Translations under genes and position numbers: made by a program
Shown: one piece after another, positions 53,982-64,000 of the stretch
Layout of the letters: every line of letters begins with the position of its first letter
Position numbering within the stretch: position 1 is the first letter of the stretch
The notes under the pieces: generated by a model
The model's database searches: none
What the model saw: only the letters and a program-made list of their open reading frames with translations
Told to the model about the DNA's origin: nothing
DNA from: Paenibacillus sp. MBLB1832
GTDB taxonomy: Bacteria; Bacillota; Bacilli; Paenibacillales; NBRC-103111
NCBI RefSeq assembly: GCF_032271945.1
Contig: NZ_CP130319.1
Location: 2,189,001 to 2,253,000, forward strand
Reading direction: 5' to 3'
DNA: 64,000 bases

Positions 53982-54540
53982 GAACCTCATGGCTGCTGTG
54001 AAGGAGCAAATGCCTGAAAGGCGCTGGCAGCACACACTGGGTGTGATGGAAACGAGCGTGATGCTCGCTGAACGTTTCGGCGGTGATGCGGTTAAAGCAG
54101 ACATTGCTGCAATTTTGCATGATTATTGCAAGTATTGGCCGATCGAAGAGCAAGCTAAGATTATTCGCGAGAACGGATTACCACAGGATTTGTTGGCTTT
54201 CGATAAAGAACTGTGGCATTCGCACGCAGGCGCCTTCATCGCGAAGACGCAATTCGGAATCGATGATGAGGAAATTTTGGATGCGATTCGGTACCATACG
54301 TCAGGTCGTGAACGGATGACCCAGCTCGACAAAATCGTCTGCTTGGCGGATTATATGGAGCCAGGTCGCGACTTTCCTGGGGTCGATTTTATTCGAGAGC
54401 TCGCGAAGAGCAGCCTGGAGAAGGCGTTAATCGCGGGATTTGATTCCACGATTTCCTTTTTACTTTCCAAAGGGAAGCGAATTTATCCACTTACGATTTT
54501 GACGCGAAATGATTTAATTGAGGAAGTTCAGAAACAATGA
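53971..54540 (+). CDS. yqeK: HD-domain phosphohydrolase YqeK (Ap4A hydrolase)
   Basis: The 189-residue HD protein has the metal-binding His in RWQHTLGVMETS, the HD pair in AAILHDYCKYW, and HSHAGAF, AIRYHTSGR and CLADYMEPGRDF. Relatives split diadenosine tetraphosphate symmetrically into two ADP. It overlaps nadD and is followed by rsfS after 16 bases. Confidence 0.94.
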   Translation: MNRENLMAAVKEQMPERRWQHTLGVMETSVMLAERFGGDAVKADIAAILHDYCKYWPIEEQAKIIRENGLPQDLLAFDKELWHSHAGAFIAKTQFGIDDEEILDAIRYHTSGRERMTQLDKIVCLADYMEPGRDFPGVDFIRELAKSSLEKALIAGFDSTISFLLSKGKRIYPLTILTRNDLIEEVQKQ

Positions 54541-54556
54541 CATGGAGGATGATTGC

Positions 54557-54904
54557 ATGAGTAAAACCCCAGAACAAATATTAGCATTCGTGGTAGAGGC
54601 TGCAGAAGATAAGAAGGCTGCAGACATCGTGAGTTTGAATTTGCAAGGCGTATCTTTAATTGCGGACTATTTCGTTATTTGCCACGGAAATTCGGAAACA
54701 CAAGTACAGGCTATTGCTGGTGAAGCACGCAAGAAAGCGCATGAGCATGGCGTGAACATTCGAGGCTTCGAAGGTATCGATACCGCGAGATGGGTTCTGC
54801 TTGATCTCGGAGATGTCGTTCTCCACGTGTTCCACCGCGATGATCGTCAGTATTATAACATTGAGAAACTTTGGTCGGATGCGAAAGTTGTGGAGCGCGT
54901 ATGA
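54557..54904 (+). CDS. rsfS: Ribosome silencing factor
   Basis: The 115-residue protein matches the Iojap/RsfS family: EDKKAADIVSLNLQGVSLIA, YFVICHGNSETQVQAIAGE and VVLHVFHRDDRQYYNIEKLW. RsfS binds ribosomal protein L14 and blocks subunit joining in starvation. ATG 54557 has GGAGGATGA upstream. Its stop overlaps the start of the next gene (ATGA). Confidence 0.95.
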   Translation: MSKTPEQILAFVVEAAEDKKAADIVSLNLQGVSLIADYFVICHGNSETQVQAIAGEARKKAHEHGVNIRGFEGIDTARWVLLDLGDVVLHVFHRDDRQYYNIEKLWSDAKVVERV

Positions 54905-55797
54905 GAGTGGAAGCAGGATCCCTTGTTACGCTAGAGGTAGCAAGGGAAGTTCCGCCAAACGGCTTTTTCCTGAGTGATGGGTATCAGGATTTTCTGCTGC
55001 CTTATGCGGAAATCGTAGGTAGTCGCATTCAACCTGGAGACAAAGTGGAAGTGTTCTTATTCCACGATACACAGGATCGCATCATGGCGACGATGAAACG
55101 TCCTTTACTAACCATGGGTCAAGTGGGATTGCTGGAGGTTGTGGATATCCATCCACGTTTCGGCTATTTCTTAGAAATGGGACTAGGCCGGCATCTGCTG
55201 CTGCCCTACCGTCAAGTACCTGAACTGGATGAACTTCGTCCTGTCGTTGGGGACAAGGTGTTCGTCACCTTGACGCATGATCGACAAGGCCGATTAATTG
55301 CTAAGGTAGCGCTGGAAGATGACTTGGCACCGCTTTGTGTACGAGCACCATCAAGTTGGCAGCATCAGTGGGTAAAGGCACGGGTTTACAGACCGCTTCA
55401 AATGGGAACATTTGTGGTATGTGAAGCAGGCGTTCTAGGTTTTGGGGTAATCGGCTTGATTGCGCCGACAGAACGGACACGTTTGCTTCGACTAGGTGAG
55501 CTAGTGGATGTTAGGGTTGCTTTTGTGCGCGAAGAAGATGGACGTGTGAATGTGACCATGCGGCTTCCGAAGGAAAAGGGAAGAGATGAGGACGCCGAGC
55601 GTATTCTTGAAGTACTCCGTTCTCGACCTGGAAACGCCATGCCATTCTCTGATAAAACGCAGGCCGATATTATTAAAGACCGTTTCGGACTCAGTAAGTC
55701 AGCTTTTAAACGCGCATTAGGCAAGCTGATGAAAGATGGGGTCGTCTATCAGGAAGAGGATTGGACGTACATGAAGCAAGAGGAGAGCCAGGGCTAA
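54901..55797 (+). CDS. S1-domain RNA-binding protein (CvfB/YitL type)
   Basis: The 298-residue protein begins MRVEAGSLVTLEVAREVP and has several S1-like beta-barrel repeats (about residues 1-60, 70-135, 150-220), then a winged-helix end (about 225-290: DRFGLSKSAFKRALGKLMKD). CvfB proteins affect virulence factor or mRNA levels in Gram-positive bacteria. Placement between rsfS and the methyltransferase is not the Bacillus subtilis order as I recall it. The ATGA overlap with rsfS indicates coupling. Confidence 0.88.
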   Translation: MRVEAGSLVTLEVAREVPPNGFFLSDGYQDFLLPYAEIVGSRIQPGDKVEVFLFHDTQDRIMATMKRPLLTMGQVGLLEVVDIHPRFGYFLEMGLGRHLLLPYRQVPELDELRPVVGDKVFVTLTHDRQGRLIAKVALEDDLAPLCVRAPSSWQHQWVKARVYRPLQMGTFVVCEAGVLGFGVIGLIAPTERTRLLRLGELVDVRVAFVREEDGRVNVTMRLPKEKGRDEDAERILEVLRSRPGNAMPFSDKTQADIIKDRFGLSKSAFKRALGKLMKDGVVYQEEDWTYMKQEESQG

Positions 55798-55798
55798 T

Positions 55799-56560
55799 AT
55801 GAGTTATGAACAATTTGCCTACACGTATGACAGGCTGATGAACAGCATGCCTTATGAGGATTGGCTGCGCTTCTTGCAAGAGTGCTTCGAGCGCTTTGAG
55901 ATGAAACCGACAACACTGGTCGACCTTGGTTGTGGAACTGGCAATCTTACGATTCCTCTTGCTGTACAAGGGTATCAACTTACGGGTATTGATCTCTCGG
56001 AGGACATGCTGGCTGTCGCTGAGCAGAAGCAAACTGACGCACAAGGGCAATTGCGCGGCGGTACGATTCGGTGGATTCAGCAAGATATCCGTGAATGGGA
56101 GCTTGGTGAAGAGGTGGATGTTGCCATGTCATTCTGTGATAGCCTGAATTATTTACTGGAAGAAGCGGACATTGTGGACGCTTTCCGTCAAACTTATGCA
56201 GGTGTGAAGTCAGATGGCCTATTTGTGTTCGATGTTCATACACCAGAGCAATTGTTTGCGTATGCGGATTCCCAGCCTTTTTTTCTGAATGAAGACGATG
56301 TCGCTTATATTTGGACAAGTGAATTAGATGAAGACCGGGTGCAAATTGAACACGATCTTACGATCTTCGTCAAAGATGAAGGGGCTGGAGCGAAGTTCAG
56401 ACGCATTGACGAGACGCATCATCAACGAGCGTATCCGCTGTCATGGTTGAAGCAAACGCTGCTCGATGTGGGCTTCAGAGAAGTACATTTGGCTGCAGAC
56501 TTTACGTGGGAGCAACCGACTATAATGACGGAACGAGCTTTCTTTATTGCAAAAAAATAA
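55799..56560 (+). CDS. SAM-dependent methyltransferase (YqeM type)
   Basis: The 253-residue class I methyltransferase has the SAM motif VDLGCGTGNLTIPLA and LTGIDLSEDML. Its start YEQFAYTYDRLMNSMPYEDW matches the family beside rsfS in Bacilli. The substrate is not known. The ATG lies one base after the stop of the CvfB-type gene, so translation is coupled, with GAGAG as a weak ribosome site. The leuS promoter follows. Confidence 0.9.
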   Translation: MSYEQFAYTYDRLMNSMPYEDWLRFLQECFERFEMKPTTLVDLGCGTGNLTIPLAVQGYQLTGIDLSEDMLAVAEQKQTDAQGQLRGGTIRWIQQDIREWELGEEVDVAMSFCDSLNYLLEEADIVDAFRQTYAGVKSDGLFVFDVHTPEQLFAYADSQPFFLNEDDVAYIWTSELDEDRVQIEHDLTIFVKDEGAGAKFRRIDETHHQRAYPLSWLKQTLLDVGFREVHLAADFTWEQPTIMTERAFFIAKK

Positions 56561-56582
56561 GTGTGCGGCGTGCGTTCGCGGC

Positions 56583-56612
56583 TTGACAGTGCGGCATTAT
56601 TTTACATATAAT
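56583..56612 (+). promoter_or_regulatory. Sigma-A promoter of leuS
   Basis: The exact consensus hexamers TTGACA and TATAAT are separated by 18 bases. They lie directly before the T-box leader. Confidence 0.85.
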
Positions 56613-56635
56613 CTAATTTAATTAGTTGTATCAAC

Positions 56636-56902
56636 GCTTAGATGAGGAATAGTACCTTGTACAGCATCTTTTAGAGAGCCGGAGATTAGGTGGAAGCCGG
56701 TAGATGTTTGTCTTGAGAACTCGCCTCGGAGCTAGAAGGTGAACCGCCTGATCCTAGATCAGATGCGCTAGCTGGATCGTCTCACCCGCGTTAAGGGGAA
56801 GAGTGAACACGGGCAAAGAATGCCTTGTGTTAACTAGGGTGGTACCACGGGAATTATACCTCTCGTCCCTAGCGATATCCGCTAGCGATGTGAGGTTTTT
56901 TT
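56636..56902 (+). promoter_or_regulatory. Leucine T-box leader of leuS
   Basis: The leader ends in the T-box sequence AGGGTGGTACCACGG (56836-56850), which pairs with the CCA end of uncharged tRNA. Stem I upstream contains GAGAACTCGCC, with CTC at 56720-56722 as the likely leucine specifier codon. A terminator (CTAGCG 56869-56874 with CGCTAG 56880-56885, outer arm ACCTC/GAGGT and a T-run) follows. Binding of uncharged tRNA-Leu should form the antiterminator and switch leuS on. Confidence 0.93.
56858..56902 (+). terminator. T-box terminator hairpin
   Basis: The stem runs from ACCTC (56858) to GAGGT (56896), with an inner CTAGCG/CGCTAG stem, and is followed by seven T. It competes with the antiterminator that holds the T-box sequence. 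Confidence 0.85.
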
Positions 56903-56946
56903 GTGCGCATAGGCAGATAAGGGCAACTTGAAGGAGGCAATGGGTC

Positions 56947-59406
<2,460 letters not shown>

Positions 59407-59432
59407 TACCTAAGAAAGGACAAAAGAGAAGG

Positions 59433-60263
59433 CTACTGCTGCTTGGATGTAAAGAGCTGTTCGGCCTTCTCGATGTCTTCTTCATATTTACCATGTGTGG
59501 CACGAATCACTTGAGAGAATACACCAGCAAGCTCCTTCTCCAAAATACGCAAGCCTTCGGCAGTAATTCCTCCAGGAACAGAGACACGCTTTTGCAATGA
59601 AGCCGGATTGAAGCCGCCAGTTGTCAGCAGTTTGCCTGTACCTAAAGTCATTTCACTGGCAAGCAGTGTAGCCTCCTCAGCCGAAATACCTGTTTCTTCC
59701 ACCGCCGCATCGATAAACGCTTGAATGAAGCTAGATAGAAAAGCAGGACCGCAACTGGATAAATCGGATGAAATCCGAGTATAATTTTCTGAAACACGAA
59801 TAGGTGTGGAGATGTGTGTGAAAATATTTTCGAGCCATTCTTTATCTTCAGGCTGCATACGATTTCCATGAATACAAAGGGTAGCACCGCTAAGTACATA
59901 GTTCGTAATGCTAGGAATGATTTTGCTGATTTTGGCAGGCAGCATCCCTTCCAGATGCTTGATCAGAATCGGACTCGTAATGGATATGATAAATTGAGAG
60001 GAGAGCACGTCCTCTTTAATTTCGTCAATAACATTTCTGAATTCAGAAGGTTTCACACATAGGAAAATAAGATCGCAGCCCCGCACGACATCTCGATTGG
60101 ATTCAGCAACCTGCAGTCCAGGATATCTCTCCGCAAGCAGCTCTACTTTACGTAACGTTCGATTGCTCGCTAGAATTTGCTCGGGATTGAATGCCCCAGA
60201 ATGAATGAATGCTTCGATCAGAATACTTCCCATACTCCCAGTACCGATGAATCCAGCTTTCAT
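59433..60263 (-). CDS. comER: Late competence protein ComER
   Basis: The 276-residue protein belongs to the pyrroline-5-carboxylate reductase family: MKAGFIGTGSMGSILIEAF is the Rossmann NADP site, LIFLCVKPSEF and the C-terminal helical domain with VSVPGGITAEGLRILE follow. In Bacillus subtilis comER is on the strand opposite comEABC and is not required for competence. The same placement is seen here. ATG 60263 has GGGAGGGA upstream; a longer frame reaching 60305 lacks this. Confidence 0.93.
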   Translation of the reverse strand: MKAGFIGTGSMGSILIEAFIHSGAFNPEQILASNRTLRKVELLAERYPGLQVAESNRDVVRGCDLIFLCVKPSEFRNVIDEIKEDVLSSQFIISITSPILIKHLEGMLPAKISKIIPSITNYVLSGATLCIHGNRMQPEDKEWLENIFTHISTPIRVSENYTRISSDLSSCGPAFLSSFIQAFIDAAVEETGISAEEATLLASEMTLGTGKLLTTGGFNPASLQKRVSVPGGITAEGLRILEKELAGVFSQVIRATHGKYEEDIEKAEQLFTSKQQ

Positions 60264-60380
60264 CAAGTAATCCCTCCCGATAAGAATGTTCTCTTTATTC
60301 ACCAATTCATATAGTCAATGGGACGCTTTTTCATGTATATGGCTGCACGTCTGAAATTATGCTTAGTAAGGAGGTAGTCC

Positions 60381-60944
60381 GTGTTTTTTTTTGGTAGCAA
60401 AATAAAGAAAATACTTTTGATGATCGGCGTTGCGTCGCTGATTGTCGGGGTTGTTTGGCCTTTTTTGCGAGGGGGCCAGCCGCTGATCCAAACGGGTTTT
60501 GTCCCGATCAATGATGCGATGGCGGATTTGTTGGAGATGGAAAAAAGTGAACCGCACGCTGAACCAAAGATGGTGTCTCCGGAGTCAGCAAGGCCAGTGA
60601 TTTCGGCGAGTCCGAGTGCCTCCAATCGAGTAGCATCCTCGAGTTCGGCCGTTCCCTCTCCCACCGTTCCTGCTGTGGTAACGCACGCTAGCCAGCCGAC
60701 ATCGCAGGCTGCAGCTCCGAATCAAAAACAAGAGGCGAAAGAGGGACGCTTGAATTTGAACACAGCAACGCTCGAGCAATTAGATAAACTGCCAGGTATC
60801 GGCGAAAGTAAAGCGAAAGCAATTCTTGCCTATCGATTGCAGAAGGGGCAATTCAAACGGATCGAAGAGCTAAAGGACGTCAAGGGGATTGGTGACAAAA
60901 TGTTTGCGAAGCTGCGAGAACTCGTCTATGTTGCGCCTTCCTAG
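60381..60944 (+). CDS. comEA: ComEA-type DNA receptor
   Basis: The 187-residue protein has one N-terminal membrane helix (about residues 9-30) that anchors it outside the cell, a linker of about 75 residues rich in Ser, Ala, Pro, and a C-terminal helix-hairpin-helix DNA-binding domain (about 120-185: LNLNTATLEQLDKLPGIGES, VKGIGDKMFAKLRELVYV). ComEA binds incoming DNA and passes it to ComEC. The SLBB-type domain found between anchor and helix-hairpin-helix in many Bacilli is not seen. The GTG start has AAGGAGG six bases upstream. Confidence 0.92.
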   Translation: MFFFGSKIKKILLMIGVASLIVGVVWPFLRGGQPLIQTGFVPINDAMADLLEMEKSEPHAEPKMVSPESARPVISASPSASNRVASSSSAVPSPTVPAVVTHASQPTSQAAAPNQKQEAKEGRLNLNTATLEQLDKLPGIGESKAKAILAYRLQKGQFKRIEELKDVKGIGDKMFAKLRELVYVAPS

Positions 60945-61051
60945 TCTATCTTTTCATTTCGATAGAAGTATGAGAGAATACTAGAAATAGTTATGGACAT
61001 CGTTTCTAATCGGGGAATAGCGATCACGTCATCAGGAGGGGGTTCATCGAA

Positions 61052-61564
61052 ATGAGCATTCGAAAGGATTGGGATACGTATTTCTTGGATATCGCCTATA
61101 TGGCATCTACGCGCTCGCGTTGTAATCGGAGACATGTTGGTGCTGTGCTGGTACAAGGCAAAAAACTGCTGGGAACCGCCTATAATGGGGCACCCATGGG
61201 TGTACCTGACTGCACCGAAGCGGGCTGTATGCTGGTTGAGGAAATCGAACTGAAAATGATTGCCGATATCGAGGAAGTTGTGCGCAAACATCGCTGCATT
61301 CGTACCATTCATGCAGAGCAAAACTTGCTGTTGTTTACGGATCGCGAGGATCGTGAAGGCTCAACGGTGTACGTAACGGACCAGCCATGCTGGACCTGCG
61401 CGAATATGTTAGCGAACAGCGGTGTGACGGAAATCGTTTTTCATAGGGGTTATCCGAAGGATCACGAGAAAGTCAGCGAATTAATGTTGGCAAGAGGCAT
61501 TTCGTTCCGCCAGCTGGCAAGCTATGAACCTCCTGCGGGCACCGTGTCGGAAGTTGTGAATTAA
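61052..61564 (+). CDS. comEB: dCMP deaminase / ComEB
   Basis: The 170-residue zinc enzyme converts dCMP to dUMP. It has the metal and catalytic His-Ala-Glu in TIHAEQNLLLF and the Cys pair in DQPCWTCANML. ComEB is not essential for DNA uptake despite its place in the com operon. AGGAGG lies upstream of the ATG. The gene is followed by a terminator and a repeat region before comEC, so comEC may need its own promoter. Confidence 0.94.
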   Translation: MSIRKDWDTYFLDIAYMASTRSRCNRRHVGAVLVQGKKLLGTAYNGAPMGVPDCTEAGCMLVEEIELKMIADIEEVVRKHRCIRTIHAEQNLLLFTDREDREGSTVYVTDQPCWTCANMLANSGVTEIVFHRGYPKDHEKVSELMLARGISFRQLASYEPPAGTVSEVVN

Positions 61565-61584
61565 ATAAATGTTCTGAGAGGAAG

Positions 61585-61636
61585 AACCTCTCTCTGGCAG
61601 TTGCCCATCGGGCAGTGCTGGGGGGGAGGTTTTTTT
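61585..61636 (+). terminator. Intrinsic terminator between comEB and comEC
   Basis: A long stem (ACCTC... with ...GAGGT, inner GCCC/GGGC) ends with seven T. It would separate comEC from comEB transcription unless there is read-through. Confidence 0.7.
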
Positions 61637-61677
61637 GTGTGGGAGATGAACGTTGAAGCCTGAAAGCTGAAACCCAA

Positions 61678-61733
61678 CCCCGAACCCCGAACCCCGAACC
61701 CCGAACCCCGAACCCCGAACCCCGAACCCCGAA
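61678..61733 (+). repeat. Tandem repeat of CCCCGAA, eight copies
   Basis: Eight exact 7-base units CCCCGAA follow one another without interruption, between comEB and comEC. Flanking text is similar but degenerate (AACCCAACC). Such repeats change copy number by slippage. Minus-strand frames through it are repeat artefacts. Confidence 0.95.
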
Positions 61734-61790
61734 CCCAACCAGGGACCACTGACCCCCGACCACCGCTGAGTCTCCAGTCTTATCTGAAAA

Positions 61791-61858
61791 GATGAAAAAC
61801 ATCATTTCAGCACCCAAAGTTGGCTTTCCAAACGCTAAAGTGATGAAAAACATGATTT
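61791..61858 (+). repeat. Direct repeat pair GATGAAAAACAT upstream of comEC
   Basis: GATGAAAAACAT occurs at 61791-61802 and 61842-61853, each followed by an ATTT after one base (C or G), so about 16 of 17 positions agree over a 51-base period. Each contains the small dyad ATG-AAAAA-CAT. They lie 40 and 91 bases before the comEC start and may bind a regulator. Confidence 0.5.
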
Positions 61859-61892
61859 TGCAATTTATTTGTTAAATGGAGGGAGTGCCCGC

Positions 61893-64000
61893 ATGAGAAG
61901 ACCAGTTGTTCTAGGATGCTGTCTGTGGATAAGTGGTTATGCCCTTGCGATATTCACCGAAATCGCATGGCTGACTTGGACGACGAGCGCGCTGCTGCTC
62001 GCAGCGCTCGTCGTCATGTTCGCGCTGCGCCTGCCTGGCCGGCAGGCGCTAGGGCCACTGCTGCTGGTCGTCATAGCCTACGGCTATTACCACGGGACCG
62101 ACCAGCGCAACATCACAGCCCTGCCGCTCGCGCAGCAGGGGCAGGTCAACGAAAGCGGCAGCGAGGTCACGCTGCTCGGCCGGTTCGCCAGCCCTGTCAC
62201 CCTCGACGGTGACAGGGCCAGCTTTACCGTGGAAGCGGCGTCCGTCCGCTTCCAGGACACCGCTTTCCCGCTCAGCGGGGAAAGCGTGCAGGTCTCGCTG
62301 CGCCTGACGGAGCAGGAGCAGCAGGCCATGCCGTCGGGCTGGCGCCGCGGCGACGCCCTAACAATTAAGGGGACGCTGCGCAGCCCGTCCCCTGCCCGCA
62401 ACTTCGGCGGCTTCGATTACCGCCGATATTTGCGACTTCACCACACCCATTGGCTGTTGTCAGCCAAAGGGGTGGATCAGGCGCAGGTGCAGCCTGCGGC
62501 ACCGCGCCTAAGCGTCGTTCAGCTGCTGCGCTGGAACGACGAGCTGCGCGCTGCGCTCAGCAGGCGCATGGATAGCATTTTTCCCGCGTCGCAGGCGGGA
62601 TTCATGAAAAGCATGCTGATCGGCCTCACCGACGATCTAGATCCCGACCGCTTCCAGCAATTTTCTGAGCTGGGTCTGACCCATATTTTAGCTATATCGG
62701 GGCTTAATATCGCTGTTTTCCTTGCGGTTTGCATCTGGATCATGCGACGGCTGCGCCTCACGAAAGAGAAGTACCTCCTCGTCTGTCTTTGCCTGTTGCC
62801 GCTCTATATACTTCTAACAGGCGCATCCCCATCCATTATCCGCGCAGGGCTAATGTCGATGATCGCCATATTTGCGGCACGCCAGGGAGGACTCAAGGAT
62901 GTTCTGCACATCCTCGCTGTTACCGCCTGGGCGATGCTGATCTGGAATCCGTACTACCTGCTCGACGTCAGCTTCCAATTGTCCTTTCTAGTTACGCTGG
63001 GTCTAATCCTTGGCGTACAGCGAGTTACTGACCTGCTTTCGCGATATATCGATTCACCGATAATTCAAAACACCATCGCCATAACCCTCGTCTCGCAAGC
63101 CGTATCTTTCCCTGTCTCGATCTATTATTTCAATCAATTTTCGTTGTTGTCATGGCTCGCTAACGCGGTGCTGGTGCCCGTTATCTCCATGGTTGTCTTT
63201 CCTGCAGGCTTGGTTGCACTTGCACTTGGCTTGATTTATGTGCCCATTGGCCGAACGATCGGGTGGTTGATTGCCAAGTTAAACGAAGCCATATTTTGGA
63301 TGACCGATCACCTCCAGCAGCTTCCTCATCTCAAAATGATTTGGCCAAGCCCGAGCTTGCCATGGATGGTGTTGTATTATTTGGCACTTCTTCTCCTTTA
63401 TTTCCTTGCGAAACGAAATGTGCAATCTGAAACTGATGAACTGCCCATCATGCTCGAGCCTAAGGTGAAACGAACCATTAGCACATGCTACCGTAAAATA
63501 AGCCTATTGGTTGCGCCTAGCTGCTTTGGAATCTTACTGTGGATCGGTTATTCTCCGCATCACTTCCAGCGAACAGGTCTAGTTCAATTCCTCGACGTAG
63601 GACAGGGAGATTCGATCTTAATTCGTACACCTTATGGTAAACATATCTTAATTGATGGGGGTGGAACGCTCACCTTTCATAAGCCTGGAGACGAATGGAA
63701 GAAGCGTAACGATCCTTACGAAGTAGGCAAAAAATTGCTAACGCCATTGTTGAAGAAGCGAGGTATTCAACAACTGGACCTGCTTGTGCTTACCCATGAG
63801 GATGCTGACCACAGCGGGGGGTTGCAAGCTGTTGTGGAACAAGTTCCTGTGAAACAATTTTTATTTAACGGTACTTTTAAAGAAGGGGAAAGTATGAAGA
63901 AGCTGTTTTCTACGCTTTTGCAACATCGTGTTCCTTTGCTGCCTGCACAGGTTGGTGATTGGATCGTAATTGATCCTGTCACAAGATTACAAGTGCTGTT
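61893..64000 (+). CDS. comEC: DNA uptake channel ComEC, incomplete at window end
   Basis: The frame is open from ATG 61893 (GGAGGGAG upstream) to the window edge, giving 702 codons; the C-terminus is missing. The N-terminus has three hydrophobic segments and a DUF4131-like external region (about residues 60-215). The Competence domain (about 230-500) contains LTHILAISGLNIAVFLAV and FQLSFLVTLGLILG, with many helices. The metallo-beta-lactamase-like part begins near 565 with VQFLDVGQGDSILIRTPYG and has the metal motif THEDADHSGG. ComEC forms the pore for single-stranded DNA uptake. The first third is strongly G/C-rich. Confidence 0.95.
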   Translation, partial: MRRPVVLGCCLWISGYALAIFTEIAWLTWTTSALLLAALVVMFALRLPGRQALGPLLLVVIAYGYYHGTDQRNITALPLAQQGQVNESGSEVTLLGRFASPVTLDGDRASFTVEAASVRFQDTAFPLSGESVQVSLRLTEQEQQAMPSGWRRGDALTIKGTLRSPSPARNFGGFDYRRYLRLHHTHWLLSAKGVDQAQVQPAAPRLSVVQLLRWNDELRAALSRRMDSIFPASQAGFMKSMLIGLTDDLDPDRFQQFSELGLTHILAISGLNIAVFLAVCIWIMRRLRLTKEKYLLVCLCLLPLYILLTGASPSIIRAGLMSMIAIFAARQGGLKDVLHILAVTAWAMLIWNPYYLLDVSFQLSFLVTLGLILGVQRVTDLLSRYIDSPIIQNTIAITLVSQAVSFPVSIYYFNQFSLLSWLANAVLVPVISMVVFPAGLVALALGLIYVPIGRTIGWLIAKLNEAIFWMTDHLQQLPHLKMIWPSPSLPWMVLYYLALLLLYFLAKRNVQSETDELPIMLEPKVKRTISTCYRKISLLVAPSCFGILLWIGYSPHHFQRTGLVQFLDVGQGDSILIRTPYGKHILIDGGGTLTFHKPGDEWKKRNDPYEVGKKLLTPLLKKRGIQQLDLLVLTHEDADHSGGLQAVVEQVPVKQFLFNGTFKEGESMKKLFSTLLQHRVPLLPAQVGDWIVIDPVTRLQVL

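Noticed and set aside
61473-61853. Minus-strand open frames with GSGFGVRG repeats
   Set aside because: They only translate the CCCCGAA tandem repeat and overlap comEB or its terminator; no ribosome site.
62087-62401. Minus-strand frame within comEC
   Set aside because: It arises from the G/C-rich part of comEC, whose plus frame is continuous and matches the family.

Overview
The window reads as a chromosome segment of a Gram-positive, endospore-forming member of the Bacilli, most likely Paenibacillus or a close relative in the Paenibacillaceae. The evidence is the strong AGGAGG-type ribosome sites with frequent TTG/GTG starts, intrinsic terminators with T-tracts, a T-box leader, CcpA-type cre sites, YesM/YesN two-component pairs beside carbohydrate ABC transporters, spoVA genes, and the conserved block yqeG-yqeH-aroE-yhbY-nadD-yqeK-rsfS-methyltransferase-leuS-comER-comEA-comEB-comEC. 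No rRNA, tRNA, CRISPR array or intact insertion sequence was found.

Layout. 1-8977: two sugar ABC importers (solute-binding protein plus two permeases each, no ATPase) on either side of a YesM-like sensor kinase and a YesN-like AraC response regulator; one permease of the second importer carries a one-base frameshift. 9186-12769: cysJ-cysI, NADPH sulfite reductase. 12827-21106: a signalling region with a membrane pseudokinase carrying a PASTA domain, divergent from a flavin oxidoreductase gene and a 1728-residue Ser/Thr-kinase/AAA/GAF/histidine-kinase fusion. 21223-26658: an iron-type alcohol dehydrogenase with a DMT exporter, a degraded recombinase-like gene, a small membrane protein, DAHP synthase and a conserved protein of unknown function. 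26733-29228: an AraC regulator divergent from a fucose/arabinose-isomerase-like protein. 29229-31720: small proteins, a luciferase-like oxidoreductase and a GlcG/HbpS-like protein. 31770-39521: uronate and galactoside catabolism (kduI, DeoR regulator, kduD, a TIM-barrel isomerase, AraC regulator, GH4 glycosidase, KdgF-like cupin, rhamnose-mutarotase-like protein) interrupted by a LysE exporter. 39694-41768: a UbiA prenyltransferase, an unknown protein and two very small genes.

41812-44940 is a spore-membrane cluster: DUF1657, a DUF421-DUF1657 fusion, SpoVAC, SpoVAD and SpoVAEb, which resembles the spoVA2mob-type operons linked to spore heat resistance. 45163-49637 is a MoxR/DUF58/transglutaminase operon, followed by an esterase. 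50566-56560 is the yqeG-to-methyltransferase housekeeping operon. A leucine T-box controls leuS (56947-59406). The late competence genes follow, with comER on the opposite strand and comEC running off the right edge.

Functional links. The ABC importers, GH4 enzyme, AraC regulators and kdu/kdgF genes fit a plant-polysaccharide lifestyle under catabolite control. The spoVA cluster and a possible pair of Spo0A boxes fit a spore former, and the com genes fit DNA uptake. All assignments are by reading motifs, gene order and recalled families; no database search was run.
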